Origin: an uncultured Pelagibacteraceae bacterium
Lineage (GTDB): Bacteria; Pseudomonadota; Alphaproteobacteria; Pelagibacterales; Pelagibacteraceae
Direction of reading: 5' to 3'
Assembly (NCBI GenBank): GCA_902598655.1
Contig: CACKCQ010000002.1
Span: forward strand, 154,654 to 218,653
Length of the DNA: 64,000 nucleotides
The stretch's first letter is position 1, and each line of letters begins with the position of its first letter. The translations under genes were made by a program, and so were the position numbers. The notes beneath the pieces were generated by a model. That model was not told the DNA's origin, ran no database searches, and was given only the letters and a program-made list of their open reading frames with translations. This document shows positions 52,904 through 63,145 of the stretch, piece by piece.

Positions 52904-53842
52904 ATGGCAACTAAAACCAAAGCTATTAAAATTTCTCAAAAACATCTCCTAGGTATTCAAGACTTATCAATAAATGATGTTAGTTTAATCTTAAAAGAAG
53001 CTGAAAAATTTATTGAATTAAACAAAAGTAAAAATAAAAAATTAGATTTACTTAAAGGAAAAACACAAATTAACCTTTTTTTTGAACCATCAACAAGAAC
53101 ACAAAGCTCATTTGAACTAGCAGGAAAAAGATTAGGTGCGGATGTTATGTCAATGAATATAACAAACTCAGCAATTAAAAAAGGTGAAACGCTAATAGAC
53201 ACTGCAATGACATTAAATGCAATGCATCCTGATATAATAGTTATTAGACATCAAGATTCAGGGGCTTGTAATCTTTTATCTCAAAAAGTTAATTGTGCTG
53301 TTTTAAATGCTGGTGATGGAAGGAGAGAGCACCCTACTCAAGCATTACTTGATGCGTTAACTATATTGAATAGGAAAAAAAAAATTCAAGGCTTAAAGGT
53401 TGCAATTTGTGGAGATATTCTACATTCAAGAGTAGCAAGATCTAATATTTACTTGCTAAACATGTTGGGTGCCGAAGTTAATATTGTAGCTCCTTCAAAC
53501 CTTTTACCAAAAGATATAGAAAAATTTGGAGTTAATATTTTTTCAAATATGAAGAAGGGTGTAAAAGATTGTGACATAGTAATGATGCTTAGACTTCAAA
53601 ATGAAAGAATGAGTAGTTCATTTTTGTCATCTAATAGAGAGTATTATGAATACTATGGACTAACACAGGATAAATTAGAATATGCAAAATCAGATTCAAT
53701 TATTATGCATCCTGGTCCAATGAACCGCGGTATTGAAATTGATACAAAACTAGCCGATGACACCAATATGAGTGTTGTAAAAGAACAAGTTGAATTAGGT
53801 GTTGCGATAAGAATGGCATGTTTAAAAATTTTTTGTGAATGA
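52904..53842 (+). CDS. pyrB: Aspartate carbamoyltransferase catalytic subunit
   Basis: Enzyme of 312 residues that joins carbamoyl phosphate and aspartate in pyrimidine synthesis. I chose the ATG at 52904; a TTG three codons earlier is also open. Motifs: [13 protein letters not shown] near 64-76 for carbamoyl phosphate, [11 protein letters not shown], and [18 protein letters not shown] near 136-153. [11 protein letters not shown] is near the C-terminus. The stop overlaps the pyrC-like start in ATGA. The tight coupling to a non-catalytic dihydroorotase-like partner suggests a complex. Confidence 0.97.
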   Translation: MATKTKAIKISQKHLLGIQDLSINDVSLILKEAEKFIELNKSKNKKLDLLKGKTQINLFFEPSTRTQSSFELAGKRLGADVMSMNITNSAIKKGETLIDTAMTLNAMHPDIIVIRHQDSGACNLLSQKVNCAVLNAGDGRREHPTQALLDALTILNRKKKIQGLKVAICGDILHSRVARSNIYLLNMLGAEVNIVAPSNLLPKDIEKFGVNIFSNMKKGVKDCDIVMMLRLQNERMSSSFLSSNREYYEYYGLTQDKLEYAKSDSIIMHPGPMNRGIEIDTKLADDTNMSVVKEQVELGVAIRMACLKIFCE

Positions 53843-55128
53843 TGAAAAAAAAATACTTTATTAACGCAAATATAATTGATCCTCATAACAACATAAGTGA
53901 AATAGGAGGATTAATAATAGGAGAAGATGGAAAAATTGAAGGTGTTGGCAAAAAGGTGAATAAAAACAATATTCCTAGTAGAGAAAAAGTTATTGATTTA
54001 AAAGAGAATTATATTTTCCCAGGTATAGTTGATATGAGAGTATTTGTTGGTGAGCCAGGTTATGAATATAAAGAAAATTTTAGAACTTTGAGCAATGCTG
54101 CATTATCTGGGGGAGTGACCTCAGTTGTAACAATGCCTAATACTGATCCAATAATTGACAACGTTTCAATAGTAGATTTTTTAAAAAGACGAGGTAGAGA
54201 TAAATCAAAAATAAATATATTTCCTACAGCATCTCTAACAAAGGGTACTGAAGGTACAAATATGACAGAGTTTGGTCTTCTGCAAAGTAAAGGAATAATA
54301 GCATTTACAGATGGAATTAAAACAATTCAGAATACAAGAGTTATGTCCAGAATAATGAATTCAGCAAAAGATTTAGGATCTTTAATAATGCAACATGCGG
54401 AAGATCAAGAATTAGCTGAAAATGGCATGATAAATGATGGAATAATTTCGACAAAACTTGGTTTACAAGGTATCCCTGAAATAGCAGAACTAATAATTAT
54501 AGAAAGAGATTTAACATTATTAGAAGAATATAATTGTCGTTATCACATTTCTCAGATTTCATCAGGAAAAGCAGTTGAAATTATTAAAGATAGAAAAGAT
54601 AAAGTAAGATTTTCCTGTGGGGTATCAATAAATAATTTATCTTTAAATGAAAATGATATTGGAGACTTTAGAACTTTTTTAAAATTGTCACCACCACTTA
54701 GAACTGAGGATGATAGATTAAGTTTAGTGCAAGGATTAAATGACGGTACAATCGATGTAATAGTTTCAGATCACAAACCTGAAGATGAGGAGCAAAAAAG
54801 ATTAACATTTGCTCAAGCCGCAACAGGAGCAACTGGTATTGAAACGTTATTATCCTTGTCATTAGAATTATATCACAATGGATCTGTAAAACTTGAAAAA
54901 ATTATTGCTGCATTAACCTCAAATCCAGCAAAAATTTTGAAAATTAATAAAGGTAATTTATCTGTAGGTAATGATGCAGATTTCTGTATTGTGGATATAA
55001 ATAAACCTTGGATAGTAAAGCAAGAAAACTTGGTTTCTAAATCAAAAAATACGTCAATTGAAAATAAAAGATTACAAGGGAAAGTAACCAATACATACGT
55101 AAAAGGACAAGAGCTATACAATATTTAA
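53839..55128 (+). CDS. pyrC: Dihydroorotase-like protein lacking the HxH metal motif (PyrC'/PyrX type)
   Basis: Protein of 429 residues with the amidohydrolase fold of class I dihydroorotases. Several later residues are kept: [24 protein letters not shown], and [15 protein letters not shown]. Where active enzymes have an HxH pair in PGLIDxHVHxREPG, this protein reads [14 protein letters not shown] near residues 58-71, so both histidines are missing. By analogy with the PyrC'/PyrX proteins that pair with PyrB in Pseudomonas, it is probably a structural partner of PyrB and not a dihydroorotase. A true PyrC should then be elsewhere. Automatic pipelines often call it dihydroorotase. It overlaps pyrB by four bases. 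Confidence 0.9.
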   Translation: MMKKKYFINANIIDPHNNISEIGGLIIGEDGKIEGVGKKVNKNNIPSREKVIDLKENYIFPGIVDMRVFVGEPGYEYKENFRTLSNAALSGGVTSVVTMPNTDPIIDNVSIVDFLKRRGRDKSKINIFPTASLTKGTEGTNMTEFGLLQSKGIIAFTDGIKTIQNTRVMSRIMNSAKDLGSLIMQHAEDQELAENGMINDGIISTKLGLQGIPEIAELIIIERDLTLLEEYNCRYHISQISSGKAVEIIKDRKDKVRFSCGVSINNLSLNENDIGDFRTFLKLSPPLRTEDDRLSLVQGLNDGTIDVIVSDHKPEDEEQKRLTFAQAATGATGIETLLSLSLELYHNGSVKLEKIIAALTSNPAKILKINKGNLSVGNDADFCIVDINKPWIVKQENLVSKSKNTSIENKRLQGKVTNTYVKGQELYNI

Positions 55129-55701
55129 ATGGAAATTTTTATTTTATCACTTTTATCATATTTTTTTGGTTCTATTCCTTTTGGTTTTTTATTAACAAAA
55201 ATTTTTTTAAAAAAAGATATAAGAGAAACAGGATCGGGTAATATAGGCGCCACCAATGTTTTAAGAACTGGTAATAAATTTTTAGGTTACTCAACTTTAT
55301 TACTAGACATTTTAAAAGCGGTATTGCCAATAATTTATGTTAAATTAAATTATCCAGAATTTATTTACATTTGTTCATTATCTGTTTTTTTAGGACATGT
55401 TTTTCCAATATGGTTAAAATTTAAAGGAGGTAAGGGTGTTGCAACATATGTTGGAATGTTGATTATTTTAAATTATTTTTTGGGTATTGTTTTTGGTATT
55501 GTTTGGGTAATTACATATTTAATATCTAAATACTCATCATTAGGATCAATTCTTGGATCATTAAGTGTTCCTATTTTTATATTTTTTTATAGCAATGATA
55601 ACATTATGTTTTACTTCATAATGTTTATTTTAATTTTTTACACTCATAGAGAAAACGTTAAACGCTTGATAAATAAAGAAGAAACTAAGACAAAAATTTA
55701 A
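55129..55701 (+). CDS. plsY: Glycerol-3-phosphate acyltransferase PlsY
   Basis: Inner-membrane enzyme of 190 residues with five or more transmembrane segments. It transfers the acyl group from acyl-phosphate, made by PlsX, to glycerol 3-phosphate. The three family motifs are present: SIPFGFLLTK near residues 16-25, GSGNIGATNVLRTGNK near 37-52, and KFKGGKGVATYVG near 98-110. It follows the pyrC-like stop without a gap. In many alphaproteobacteria dprA comes next, but here topA follows after 40 bases. Confidence 0.95.
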   Translation: MEIFILSLLSYFFGSIPFGFLLTKIFLKKDIRETGSGNIGATNVLRTGNKFLGYSTLLLDILKAVLPIIYVKLNYPEFIYICSLSVFLGHVFPIWLKFKGGKGVATYVGMLIILNYFLGIVFGIVWVITYLISKYSSLGSILGSLSVPIFIFFYSNDNIMFYFIMFILIFYTHRENVKRLINKEETKTKI

Positions 55702-55741
55702 TAATTTGACAGTTTAACTGTTTTAAGTACGTTCTCTAAAT

Positions 55742-58309
55742 ATGAATCTAGTAATTGTTGAAAGTCCAGCAAAAGCAAAAACAATTAATAAATATTTAGG
55801 GTCAGATTATACAGTTCTTGCAAGCTACGGGCATATAAGAGATCTGCCTTCAAAAAATGGTTCTGTTGATCCTGAAAATGATTTTAAAATGATTTGGGAA
55901 GTAGATAGTTTTTCAAAAAAATATTTAAAAGAAATTACAGATAGTGCTAAAGACTCAAAAAAAATTATTCTAGCTACTGACCCTGACAGAGAAGGTGAAG
56001 CGATAGCTTGGCATGTAAAAGAGTTTCTTGAAGAAAAAAAATTATTAAAAGATAAAGAAGTTGAAAGAGTTGTTTTCAACGAAATAACAAAAAAAGCAGT
56101 TACAAATGGAATAGATAATCCAAGAAAAATAGAGCCACATTTAGTTGATGCTTATATGGCAAGAAGAGCTCTAGATTATCTAGTAGGTTTTAATATCTCC
56201 CCCATACTATGGACAAAATTACCAGGTTCTAAATCTGCTGGTAGAGTTCAGTCTGTAGCTCTAAGACTTTTAACTGAAAGAGAACAGGAAATAGAAGTTT
56301 TTCAACCAAAAGAATTTTGGACTTTAAATATAATTTTTAAAAATAACAAAAATGAAAAAATAAATACAACTATTTCTCAATTAGATGGAAACAAAGTTGA
56401 AAAATTTTCATTTAAAAAAAAACAAGATATTAATGACGCTTTATCAAAAATAAAAAATAAAAAATATAAGATAATAGATATAAGTTCAAAAACTTATAAC
56501 AGAAATCCATCAGGACCTTTTACTACATCAACATTACAACAAACAGCATCGAGTAAACTTGGTTTTGGAGCATCAAGGACAATGCAAATTGCTCAAAGAC
56601 TATATCAAGGAATTGATATTGAAGGTGAAACGGTAGGATTAATTACTTATATGAGAACAGATGGAACTAATATTTCAAAAGACGCGATAACATCTTTCAG
56701 AGATTTCATAATGCAGAATTATGGTGATAAATATTTACCAGAACAACCTCTAAATTATAGTGGCAAAAAAGCAAAGAATGCTCAAGAAGCTCACGAAGCT
56801 ATACGTCCAACAGAAATAATTCGAAAACCAGAGGATATGAAAAAATACTTAAGTACTGATCAATATAAACTTTATAATTTAATATGGTCTAGATCGTTAT
56901 CATCACAAATGCAGTCAGCAAAATTTGATAGAAAAACTATTACAATCAATTCTGATGACGATAAAAACATATTCAAAACTAGTGGCTCAACATTAAAATT
57001 TGATGGTTTCCTTAAACTTTATAAGATCGATGAAAATAATGATGACAATGAAAATACTTTGCCTGATGTTGAAAAAGGTGAAGTAATGTTTGAAGATCAT
57101 ATTGATGAACAGCACTATACACAACCACCGCCTAGATATTCCGAGGCAAGTCTAGTTAAAAAATTAGAGGAACTAGGAATTGGAAGGCCATCTACTTATG
57201 CAAGTATAATATCGGTAATAGCCAATAGAGGTTATGCTGATATAAATAATAAAAGATTTTTCCCAACTGATAGAGGTAAATTACTTTCAGCTTTTTTAGA
57301 AAAATTATTTACTAAATATGTTGATTATGATTTTACCGCCAAATTAGAAGATCAATTGGACGATATAACATCAGGTAAAGAAAATTGGATAAAAGTTCTA
57401 GAAAACTTTTGGAAAGATTTCAATTCTAATGTCTCAGGTGTCAAAGAAAAAAGAACCAGAGAAGTGTTAGACCTGTTAAATGAAAGCCTTGGATCACTTA
57501 TATTTGAGGTCGATAAGGATGGAAATATTGATAGAAAATGCAAACTTTGTGAAACTGGCCAATTAAGTTTAAAAAATAGTTTTAGAGGTGGTGCTTTTAT
57601 TGGATGTTCAAATTATCCCGACTGTAAATTTACAAGACCACTATCAAAATCTAAAGCTGCACAACAATTGACACTAGCAGAACCTAAATTCATTGGAAAA
57701 AATGATAAAGGTAAAGATATTTATCTTAAAAACGGAAGATTTGGGCCATATTTGCAATTTGAGAAAGAAATTATAGAAGAAGATGAAAAAACTAAAAAGA
57801 AAAAAAGAAAATTAAAGAAAGATGAGAATAATTTAAAAAATGTTTCTATTCCTAAAGGAATTGAGATTGAAAATCTTGATCTAGAAAAGGCAAAATATCT
57901 ATGCTCATTACCATTAAGTTTAGGTAAAAATCCTGAAAATGACAAAGATATAACTGTGAATGTTGGAAGATTTGGTCCTTACCTTAAATGTGATAATAAA
58001 TCTGCAAGGCTAGAAAATGTGGACGAATTATTCACAATTGGATTAAATAGAGCTGTTACTTTAATTGCAGAAGCTAAACCAGGAAGAATTTCATCATCTA
58101 TGATAAAAGATTTAGGGGAACACCCTGAAGATAAAAAGCCAGTTAGAATTATGAAAGGTCAATATGGTCCTTACATAAAATATAAATCGTTAAATGCAAC
58201 TATACCAGAAGAAAAGGATCCTGTTGATTTAACTATGGAGGAAGCATTAATTTTAATTGAGAAAAGAAAAGAATACGATAGAAATAAAAAGAAAAAGAAA
58301 AGCAAATAA
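55742..58309 (+). CDS. topA: DNA topoisomerase I
   Basis: Type IA topoisomerase of 855 residues that relaxes negative supercoils. The TOPRIM domain starts with LVIVESPAKAKTINKYLG and has the acidic ATDPDREGEAIAWHV motif. The active-site tyrosine is Tyr303 in GLITYMRTDGTNIS. A single four-cysteine zinc finger (CKLCETG to CSNYPDCKF) lies near residue 600-630. Several short C-terminal repeats with GRFGPYL follow, the pattern of the alphaproteobacterial enzyme. The C-terminus is a basic Lys tail. The ridA-like gene begins one base inside its stop. Confidence 0.97.
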   Translation: MNLVIVESPAKAKTINKYLGSDYTVLASYGHIRDLPSKNGSVDPENDFKMIWEVDSFSKKYLKEITDSAKDSKKIILATDPDREGEAIAWHVKEFLEEKKLLKDKEVERVVFNEITKKAVTNGIDNPRKIEPHLVDAYMARRALDYLVGFNISPILWTKLPGSKSAGRVQSVALRLLTEREQEIEVFQPKEFWTLNIIFKNNKNEKINTTISQLDGNKVEKFSFKKKQDINDALSKIKNKKYKIIDISSKTYNRNPSGPFTTSTLQQTASSKLGFGASRTMQIAQRLYQGIDIEGETVGLITYMRTDGTNISKDAITSFRDFIMQNYGDKYLPEQPLNYSGKKAKNAQEAHEAIRPTEIIRKPEDMKKYLSTDQYKLYNLIWSRSLSSQMQSAKFDRKTITINSDDDKNIFKTSGSTLKFDGFLKLYKIDENNDDNENTLPDVEKGEVMFEDHIDEQHYTQPPPRYSEASLVKKLEELGIGRPSTYASIISVIANRGYADINNKRFFPTDRGKLLSAFLEKLFTKYVDYDFTAKLEDQLDDITSGKENWIKVLENFWKDFNSNVSGVKEKRTREVLDLLNESLGSLIFEVDKDGNIDRKCKLCETGQLSLKNSFRGGAFIGCSNYPDCKFTRPLSKSKAAQQLTLAEPKFIGKNDKGKDIYLKNGRFGPYLQFEKEIIEEDEKTKKKKRKLKKDENNLKNVSIPKGIEIENLDLEKAKYLCSLPLSLGKNPENDKDITVNVGRFGPYLKCDNKSARLENVDELFTIGLNRAVTLIAEAKPGRISSSMIKDLGEHPEDKKPVRIMKGQYGPYIKYKSLNATIPEEKDPVDLTMEEALILIEKRKEYDRNKKKKKSK

Positions 58310-58770
58310 TGTCAGCAGATAAAAATTTAAAGAATTTAAATATAAAACTACCAAAAGCTAATGATCCTGTTGGATCTTATGCTGCTACCAGAATATCTGG
58401 AAATTTACTATATATATCAGGTCAAATATCAATTGATGAAAATGGAATTTTAATCAAGGGAAAACTCGGGAAAGATTATAATACTGAACAGGGTTATGAG
58501 GCAGCTAGAAGATGTGCATTAAGCATAATATCACAAGCAAAAAAAGCATGTAATGATGATTTATCCAAAATTAAATCTTGTTTAAAACTTACTGGATATG
58601 TTAATTCTACTGACGATTTTATTGAGCAACCAAAAGTTATAAATGGGGCATCAGACTTAATAAAAAGTGTATTTGATAAAGCTGGCTCACATGCAAGGGC
58701 TGCTGTCAGCACTAATAGTCTTCCATTGGGTGTTGCTGTTGAAGTTGATGCAATATTTGATCTTAACTAA
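58309..58770 (+). CDS. RidA-family (YjgF/YER057c) protein
   Basis: Protein of 153 residues in the Rid family. RidA itself hydrolyses reactive 2-aminoacrylate and related imines. This longer form starts with KLPKANDPVGSYAATRISGNLLYISGQIS. The conserved arginine is in HARAAVSTNSLPLGVAVEVDAIF near the C-terminus. The length and the pattern place it with the Rid subgroups outside the classic short RidA, whose substrates are less well known. It is coupled to topA by a one-base overlap and ends directly at the convergent ugd gene. Confidence 0.88.
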   Translation: MSADKNLKNLNIKLPKANDPVGSYAATRISGNLLYISGQISIDENGILIKGKLGKDYNTEQGYEAARRCALSIISQAKKACNDDLSKIKSCLKLTGYVNSTDDFIEQPKVINGASDLIKSVFDKAGSHARAAVSTNSLPLGVAVEVDAIFDLN

Positions 58771-60060
58771 TTATCTACCAATTCCAAAATAACTTATTTT
58801 GTTTTTCTTCATATCTTTTGGATTATAAAGATTTCTCATATCAAAAACTTTTAAATTTCTTTTTTTATTTATTTTTTTAAAGTTTAGTTGTTTAAATTCA
58901 TTCCATTCAGTGTGAATAATTATTAAATCTGCATTTTGACATGCTTTTTTTATATTTTCATAGAAAAATATTTTTTTTGATTTAAATTGTTTCTTATGAC
59001 CTGTTGGTTCGTAATAACTAATTGATGCACCTTTTTTTAATAAATAGGGTATCATTTTTAAGGATGGTGATTCCCTCATATCATCTGTACCTGATTTAAA
59101 AGTAACACCCAAAAATGTAATATTTTTATTTTTTATTTTATTTTTCATTATTATTTTAATTCTATCTAATAATAATTGATTTCTTGTTTCGTTTGAATTT
59201 ATTACTGACTTAACAACAGATAAATTTGTATTAAAAATTTGTCCAGTTGAAACTAATGCCCTTGTATCTTTTGGAAAACATGATCCTCCATAAGCTGGTC
59301 CAGCTCTTAAAAATCTACTTCCAATTCTTTCATCCAGACCCATACCGGTTGCAACATCCTGAACATCAATGTGTGATTTCTCACAAAGATTTGCTATTTC
59401 ATTAATAAATGTAATTTTAGTAGCTAAAAAAGCATTTGAAGCATATTTGATTAATTCAGCGGATCTTCTAGAAGTATTGATATATCTGCTACCCTTTTTA
59501 ATTAAAGGAAGATAAAGATTTTTCATTGTCTTATTTGCTTTTTTACTATTAGTTCCAATCACTATCCTATCTGGATATTGGAAATCTCTTATAGCTTCCC
59601 CTTCTCTTAAAAACTCTGGATTAGAAACAACATCAAATTTATTTTTATTTTTTTTTAAATTTAAAATTTTTTCTATTTTATCACCAGTAGTAACTGGAAC
59701 TGTAGATTTAGTTACTATAATTTTATATTTATTAAGATTGGATTTGATACTTTTTACAACATTGTAAACATATTTTAGATCAGCTTTATTGTTTTTTGTT
59801 GGTGTACCTACACATATAAAAATAATATCTGATTTTTTTATTGAACTAGAAATATCTGTTGAAAATAAAAGTCTTTTTTTTTTTAAATTTCTTTCAACCA
59901 ATTCTTGAAGACCAGGTTCATAAATTGGTATTATGCCCTTATTTAACTTATCAATTATCTCTTTGTTAATATCAACGCATGTAACTGTATTACCTAAATC
60001 AGAAAAACAAGCCCCGCTAACTAAACCAACATAACCAGATCCTATCATACAAATTTTCAT
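58771..60060 (-). CDS. ugd: UDP-glucose 6-dehydrogenase
   Basis: NAD-dependent enzyme of 429 residues that oxidises UDP-glucose to UDP-glucuronate. The nucleotide motif is MIGSGYVGLVSGACFSDLG at about 5-23. The catalytic cysteine is in GPAYGGSCFPKDTRAL near residue 260. VSNPEFLREGEAI and GVTFKSGTDDMRESPS are also present. The length is normal. The gene overlaps galU by four bases, so substrate and product enzymes are cotranscribed. The product probably serves surface polysaccharides or glucuronyl lipids. Confidence 0.96.
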   Translation of the reverse strand: MKICMIGSGYVGLVSGACFSDLGNTVTCVDINKEIIDKLNKGIIPIYEPGLQELVERNLKKKRLLFSTDISSSIKKSDIIFICVGTPTKNNKADLKYVYNVVKSIKSNLNKYKIIVTKSTVPVTTGDKIEKILNLKKNKNKFDVVSNPEFLREGEAIRDFQYPDRIVIGTNSKKANKTMKNLYLPLIKKGSRYINTSRRSAELIKYASNAFLATKITFINEIANLCEKSHIDVQDVATGMGLDERIGSRFLRAGPAYGGSCFPKDTRALVSTGQIFNTNLSVVKSVINSNETRNQLLLDRIKIIMKNKIKNKNITFLGVTFKSGTDDMRESPSLKMIPYLLKKGASISYYEPTGHKKQFKSKKIFFYENIKKACQNADLIIIHTEWNEFKQLNFKKINKKRNLKVFDMRNLYNPKDMKKNKISYFGIGR

Positions 60061-60872
60061 AGCTTAGAAATTTTAATTCCAGATTTAATATAACCTTTCA
60101 TAGATCCACAATCTAAATAATTACCTCTAAATTTATGTCCAATGAATAAATATTGATCTAATATCATTTGTCTTATTGAATCTGTAATATGTATTTCACC
60201 ACCTTTACCTTTTTTTTGATTTTTTAGATAATGAAAAATTTTCTTTGATAATATGTATCTACCTATAACTGCGTTATTTGAAGGAGCATCTTTAGTATTA
60301 GGTTTCTCAACTACATCTGCAATTTTAAAATTTAATTTGTCAATATTTTTTTTAATTGAATAAATTCCCCAACGATTTACATTGTTTTTTTTAACTTTCA
60401 TGCTGGCCATTACAGATCCTTTTAATTTGTTATGGATTTTTATCATTTCTTTTGAACAATTTTTTTTCATAATTAAATCATCGGGTAACAACATTAAGAA
60501 ATAATTATTTTTAATAAACTTTTTGGTTTTGAGCACAGCATCACCGGTTCCCATAGGTTTATTTTGATAAACAAATTTGATTTTTTTTCTAAAAAAAAGG
60601 ATTTTTTTGTACTCTTTAATTATTCTGGGGTCTTTCTTTTTTTTTATAATTGATTTGTAAAAATTATCATTATTGAAATATTTCTTTATCATCTCTTTTT
60701 TTTTTGAAATTATAAAAATTATTTCACTTACACCAGACTCAATACATTCATCTAAAATATACTCAATTCCTGGTTTTCCATTTATTGGAAGCAGTTCTTT
60801 AGGAAAAACACTTGTCAAAGGTAGCAAACGTGTGCCCAAACCAGCAAGGGGAATAATAGCTTGTTTAATCAT
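60057..60872 (-). CDS. galU: UTP-glucose-1-phosphate uridylyltransferase
   Basis: Nucleotidyltransferase of 271 residues that makes UDP-glucose from UTP and glucose 1-phosphate. The N-terminal motif is PLAGLGTRLLPLTSVFPKEL near residues 8-27. GTGDAVLKTKKF, MLLPDDLIM and VVEKPNTKDAPSN follow in family order. It is slightly shorter than the E. coli enzyme but complete. It precedes ugd with a four-base overlap and is divergent from panC. Confidence 0.95.
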   Translation of the reverse strand: MIKQAIIPLAGLGTRLLPLTSVFPKELLPINGKPGIEYILDECIESGVSEIIFIISKKKEMIKKYFNNDNFYKSIIKKKKDPRIIKEYKKILFFRKKIKFVYQNKPMGTGDAVLKTKKFIKNNYFLMLLPDDLIMKKNCSKEMIKIHNKLKGSVMASMKVKKNNVNRWGIYSIKKNIDKLNFKIADVVEKPNTKDAPSNNAVIGRYILSKKIFHYLKNQKKGKGGEIHITDSIRQMILDQYLFIGHKFRGNYLDCGSMKGYIKSGIKISKL

Positions 60873-60906
60873 TAAGATGTTTTACTTATAATCATATTTA
60901 TTAAAA

Positions 60907-61710
60907 ATGAAAATTTTAAAAAATGTTTTTGAACTAAATAAGGCAGTAAAAAATTACAAAAATGTTGGATTTGTACCCACTATGGGGGGAATTCATAAAG
61001 GCCACGTATCTTTAATAAAAATTTCACAAAAAAATAACAAAGAAACAATAGTAAGTATTTTTGTCAATCCAACACAATTTAATCAAAAAAAAGATTTTAA
61101 AAATTATCCTAGGAATATAAAAAAAGATATTTCGATATTAAAAAAACTCGAAGTAAATTATTTATTTTTACCAGAGGTCAATGAAATATATAAGAATAAA
61201 ATGAAAAATTTTAAACTTAATAAATCTGATAAAATATTATGTGCTAAATATAGAAAAGGTCATTTTGAAGGTGTATTGAACGTGATGAATAGATTGTTAT
61301 CTATTGTCAAATCTAAGCATGTTTATATGGGTGAAAAAGATTTTCAACAATACATGTTAATTAAAAAAATATTAGGTAAAAAATATAAAATAAATATTGT
61401 TGGTTGTCCTACCATTCGAGAAGGTAATAAAATTGCTTTATCTACAAGAAACAAATTGTTAAATAAATCATCATTAAAAAAAGCATCAAAAATAGCCATC
61501 AAATTAGATAAGATTAAAAGACTTTCACAAACTAATAAATTTGTGAATTTATCAAAATCCAAATATGAGCTTGAAAATAAATTTAAAATTAAAATTGATT
61601 ATCTTGAATTTAGAGATGAGAAAAAAATGAAATTAGATAATTTAAAATCTAAATATAGATTATTTATTGCCTATCATATTAATGGTGTAAGATTGATTGA
61701 CAATTTTTGA
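60907..61710 (+). CDS. panC: Pantothenate synthetase
   Basis: ATP-dependent ligase of 267 residues that joins pantoate and beta-alanine to form pantothenate (vitamin B5). The nucleotidyltransferase motifs are visible: FVPTMGGIHKGHVSLI near residues 21-36 with the two histidines, SIFVNPTQFNQKKDF, YMGEKDFQQYMLIKK, and PTIREGNKIALSTRN near 173-187. It is complete but rich in Lys and somewhat short. Its presence does not show a whole pantothenate pathway; other steps are outside the window. Confidence 0.94.
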   Translation: MKILKNVFELNKAVKNYKNVGFVPTMGGIHKGHVSLIKISQKNNKETIVSIFVNPTQFNQKKDFKNYPRNIKKDISILKKLEVNYLFLPEVNEIYKNKMKNFKLNKSDKILCAKYRKGHFEGVLNVMNRLLSIVKSKHVYMGEKDFQQYMLIKKILGKKYKINIVGCPTIREGNKIALSTRNKLLNKSSLKKASKIAIKLDKIKRLSQTNKFVNLSKSKYELENKFKIKIDYLEFRDEKKMKLDNLKSKYRLFIAYHINGVRLIDNF

Positions 61711-63084
61711 TTATAAAAAATAAGCTCCCACACCTAAGAAAGATACAAATCCAATTACATCTGTTATTGTTGTAACAAATACACTAGAGGAAATTGCTGG
61801 ATCAATTTTCATTTTATTTAATGTTACAGGCACTAAAATACCAAAGAGACCAGCAACTATCATAGTTAAAACCATTGAAATTGAAATTATTAGAGAGAGC
61901 TGAATATCATTAAACCATAGTTGAACTATCAAAGAGCTTATTATTGCAAAAATAACTCCATTTAAAACTCCAATATTAAATTCTTTAATAATATTATTCG
62001 TAAAATTATTTTTTGTTAAATCCTGTGTTGCTAAAGATCTTACTGTGACAGCTAATGTTTGCATACCAGCGTTACCACCCATTGATGCTACGATTGGCAT
62101 TAAAAAAGCCAATACTACCATTTGCTCTATAGTAGCGCCAAATAGACTAATGCAATAAGTTGCTAGAAAAGCAGTAAACAGGTTTAATAACAACCAATTA
62201 AATCTTCTTTTCGTTTTTGTTATAACTCCATCAGTTATTTCTTCATCTCCTACCCCAGCTAATCTAAGAACGTCCTCTTCAGCTTCCTCTTTTAATACTG
62301 TTAAAACATCATCATAAGCTATCATCCCAACTAGTTTATTAGACTTATCTACTACAGCTGCTGAACTCAAATTATAATTTTCAAATAAATTACCAACTTC
62401 TTCTCTATCCATATCAACTGGTATTAAAGTTTGAGATTCAGCCATTATAGACATCATTTTTGTATCTCTTGGAGTTCTCAATACTCTTGATGAAGGAACT
62501 GTACCAATGGGTTTGAATTCTTGATCAACTATAAATATTTCTAGAAATTCCTCAGGAAGTTCTTTATTTTCTCTTAGATAGTCAATCGTTTGTCCTACAG
62601 ACCAGTTGCTTGGTATCGCGGTAAATTCACGCTGCATTAATCTAGCAGCAGAGTCTTCAGGATAACTTAGGCTTTCAAGCAATGCAAATCGGTCTTTTGG
62701 AGGTAATGAGCTAAGGATTGTATTTTTATCTTTTTCATCTACATTTTCTAAAATCTTAATTGCATCATCTGACTCTAAATTTTTTAGTATGTTCACTATT
62801 GAATCAGATGATAAATAAGCAATCATCTCTGATTGAATTGACTCATTTAATTCAACAAAAACTTCAGGATCAACTTTGAAACTATTTAATTTTATTAAAT
62901 TTTCTCTATCATTTTGGCTTAAATGTTCAATTATGTCAGCAGCATCTGCTGGATGCATAGCATTGAACGAATTTGTAATAAATCCAGCATCATTTGAGGC
63001 AATTTTATCTGTGACAACTTTGATGAATTCTTTGTTAAATTCAAAGTTAACTTTTTTATCTTTTATTTTTTTCACTATAGTCAT
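61711..63084 (-). CDS. mgtE: Mg2+ transporter MgtE
   Basis: Magnesium channel of 457 residues. An N-terminal helical domain spans about 30-135, and a pair of CBS domains spans about 140-265, including FIVDQEFKPIGTVPSSRVL and VVDKSNKLVGMIAYDDVL. Five transmembrane helices form the C-terminal pore. The pore signature is in FLMPIVASMGGNAGMQTLAVTVR near residues 335-357. MgtE is gated by cytoplasmic Mg2+ through the N and CBS domains. The gene is convergent with panC and divergent from lipB. Confidence 0.96.
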   Translation of the reverse strand: MTIVKKIKDKKVNFEFNKEFIKVVTDKIASNDAGFITNSFNAMHPADAADIIEHLSQNDRENLIKLNSFKVDPEVFVELNESIQSEMIAYLSSDSIVNILKNLESDDAIKILENVDEKDKNTILSSLPPKDRFALLESLSYPEDSAARLMQREFTAIPSNWSVGQTIDYLRENKELPEEFLEIFIVDQEFKPIGTVPSSRVLRTPRDTKMMSIMAESQTLIPVDMDREEVGNLFENYNLSSAAVVDKSNKLVGMIAYDDVLTVLKEEAEEDVLRLAGVGDEEITDGVITKTKRRFNWLLLNLFTAFLATYCISLFGATIEQMVVLAFLMPIVASMGGNAGMQTLAVTVRSLATQDLTKNNFTNNIIKEFNIGVLNGVIFAIISSLIVQLWFNDIQLSLIISISMVLTMIVAGLFGILVPVTLNKMKIDPAISSSVFVTTITDVIGFVSFLGVGAYFL

Positions 63085-63145
63085 AAAATTTACCTATAAT
63101 TTAGTTGGCACTATTAATACAAAATAAAAATAATACAAATTTATA

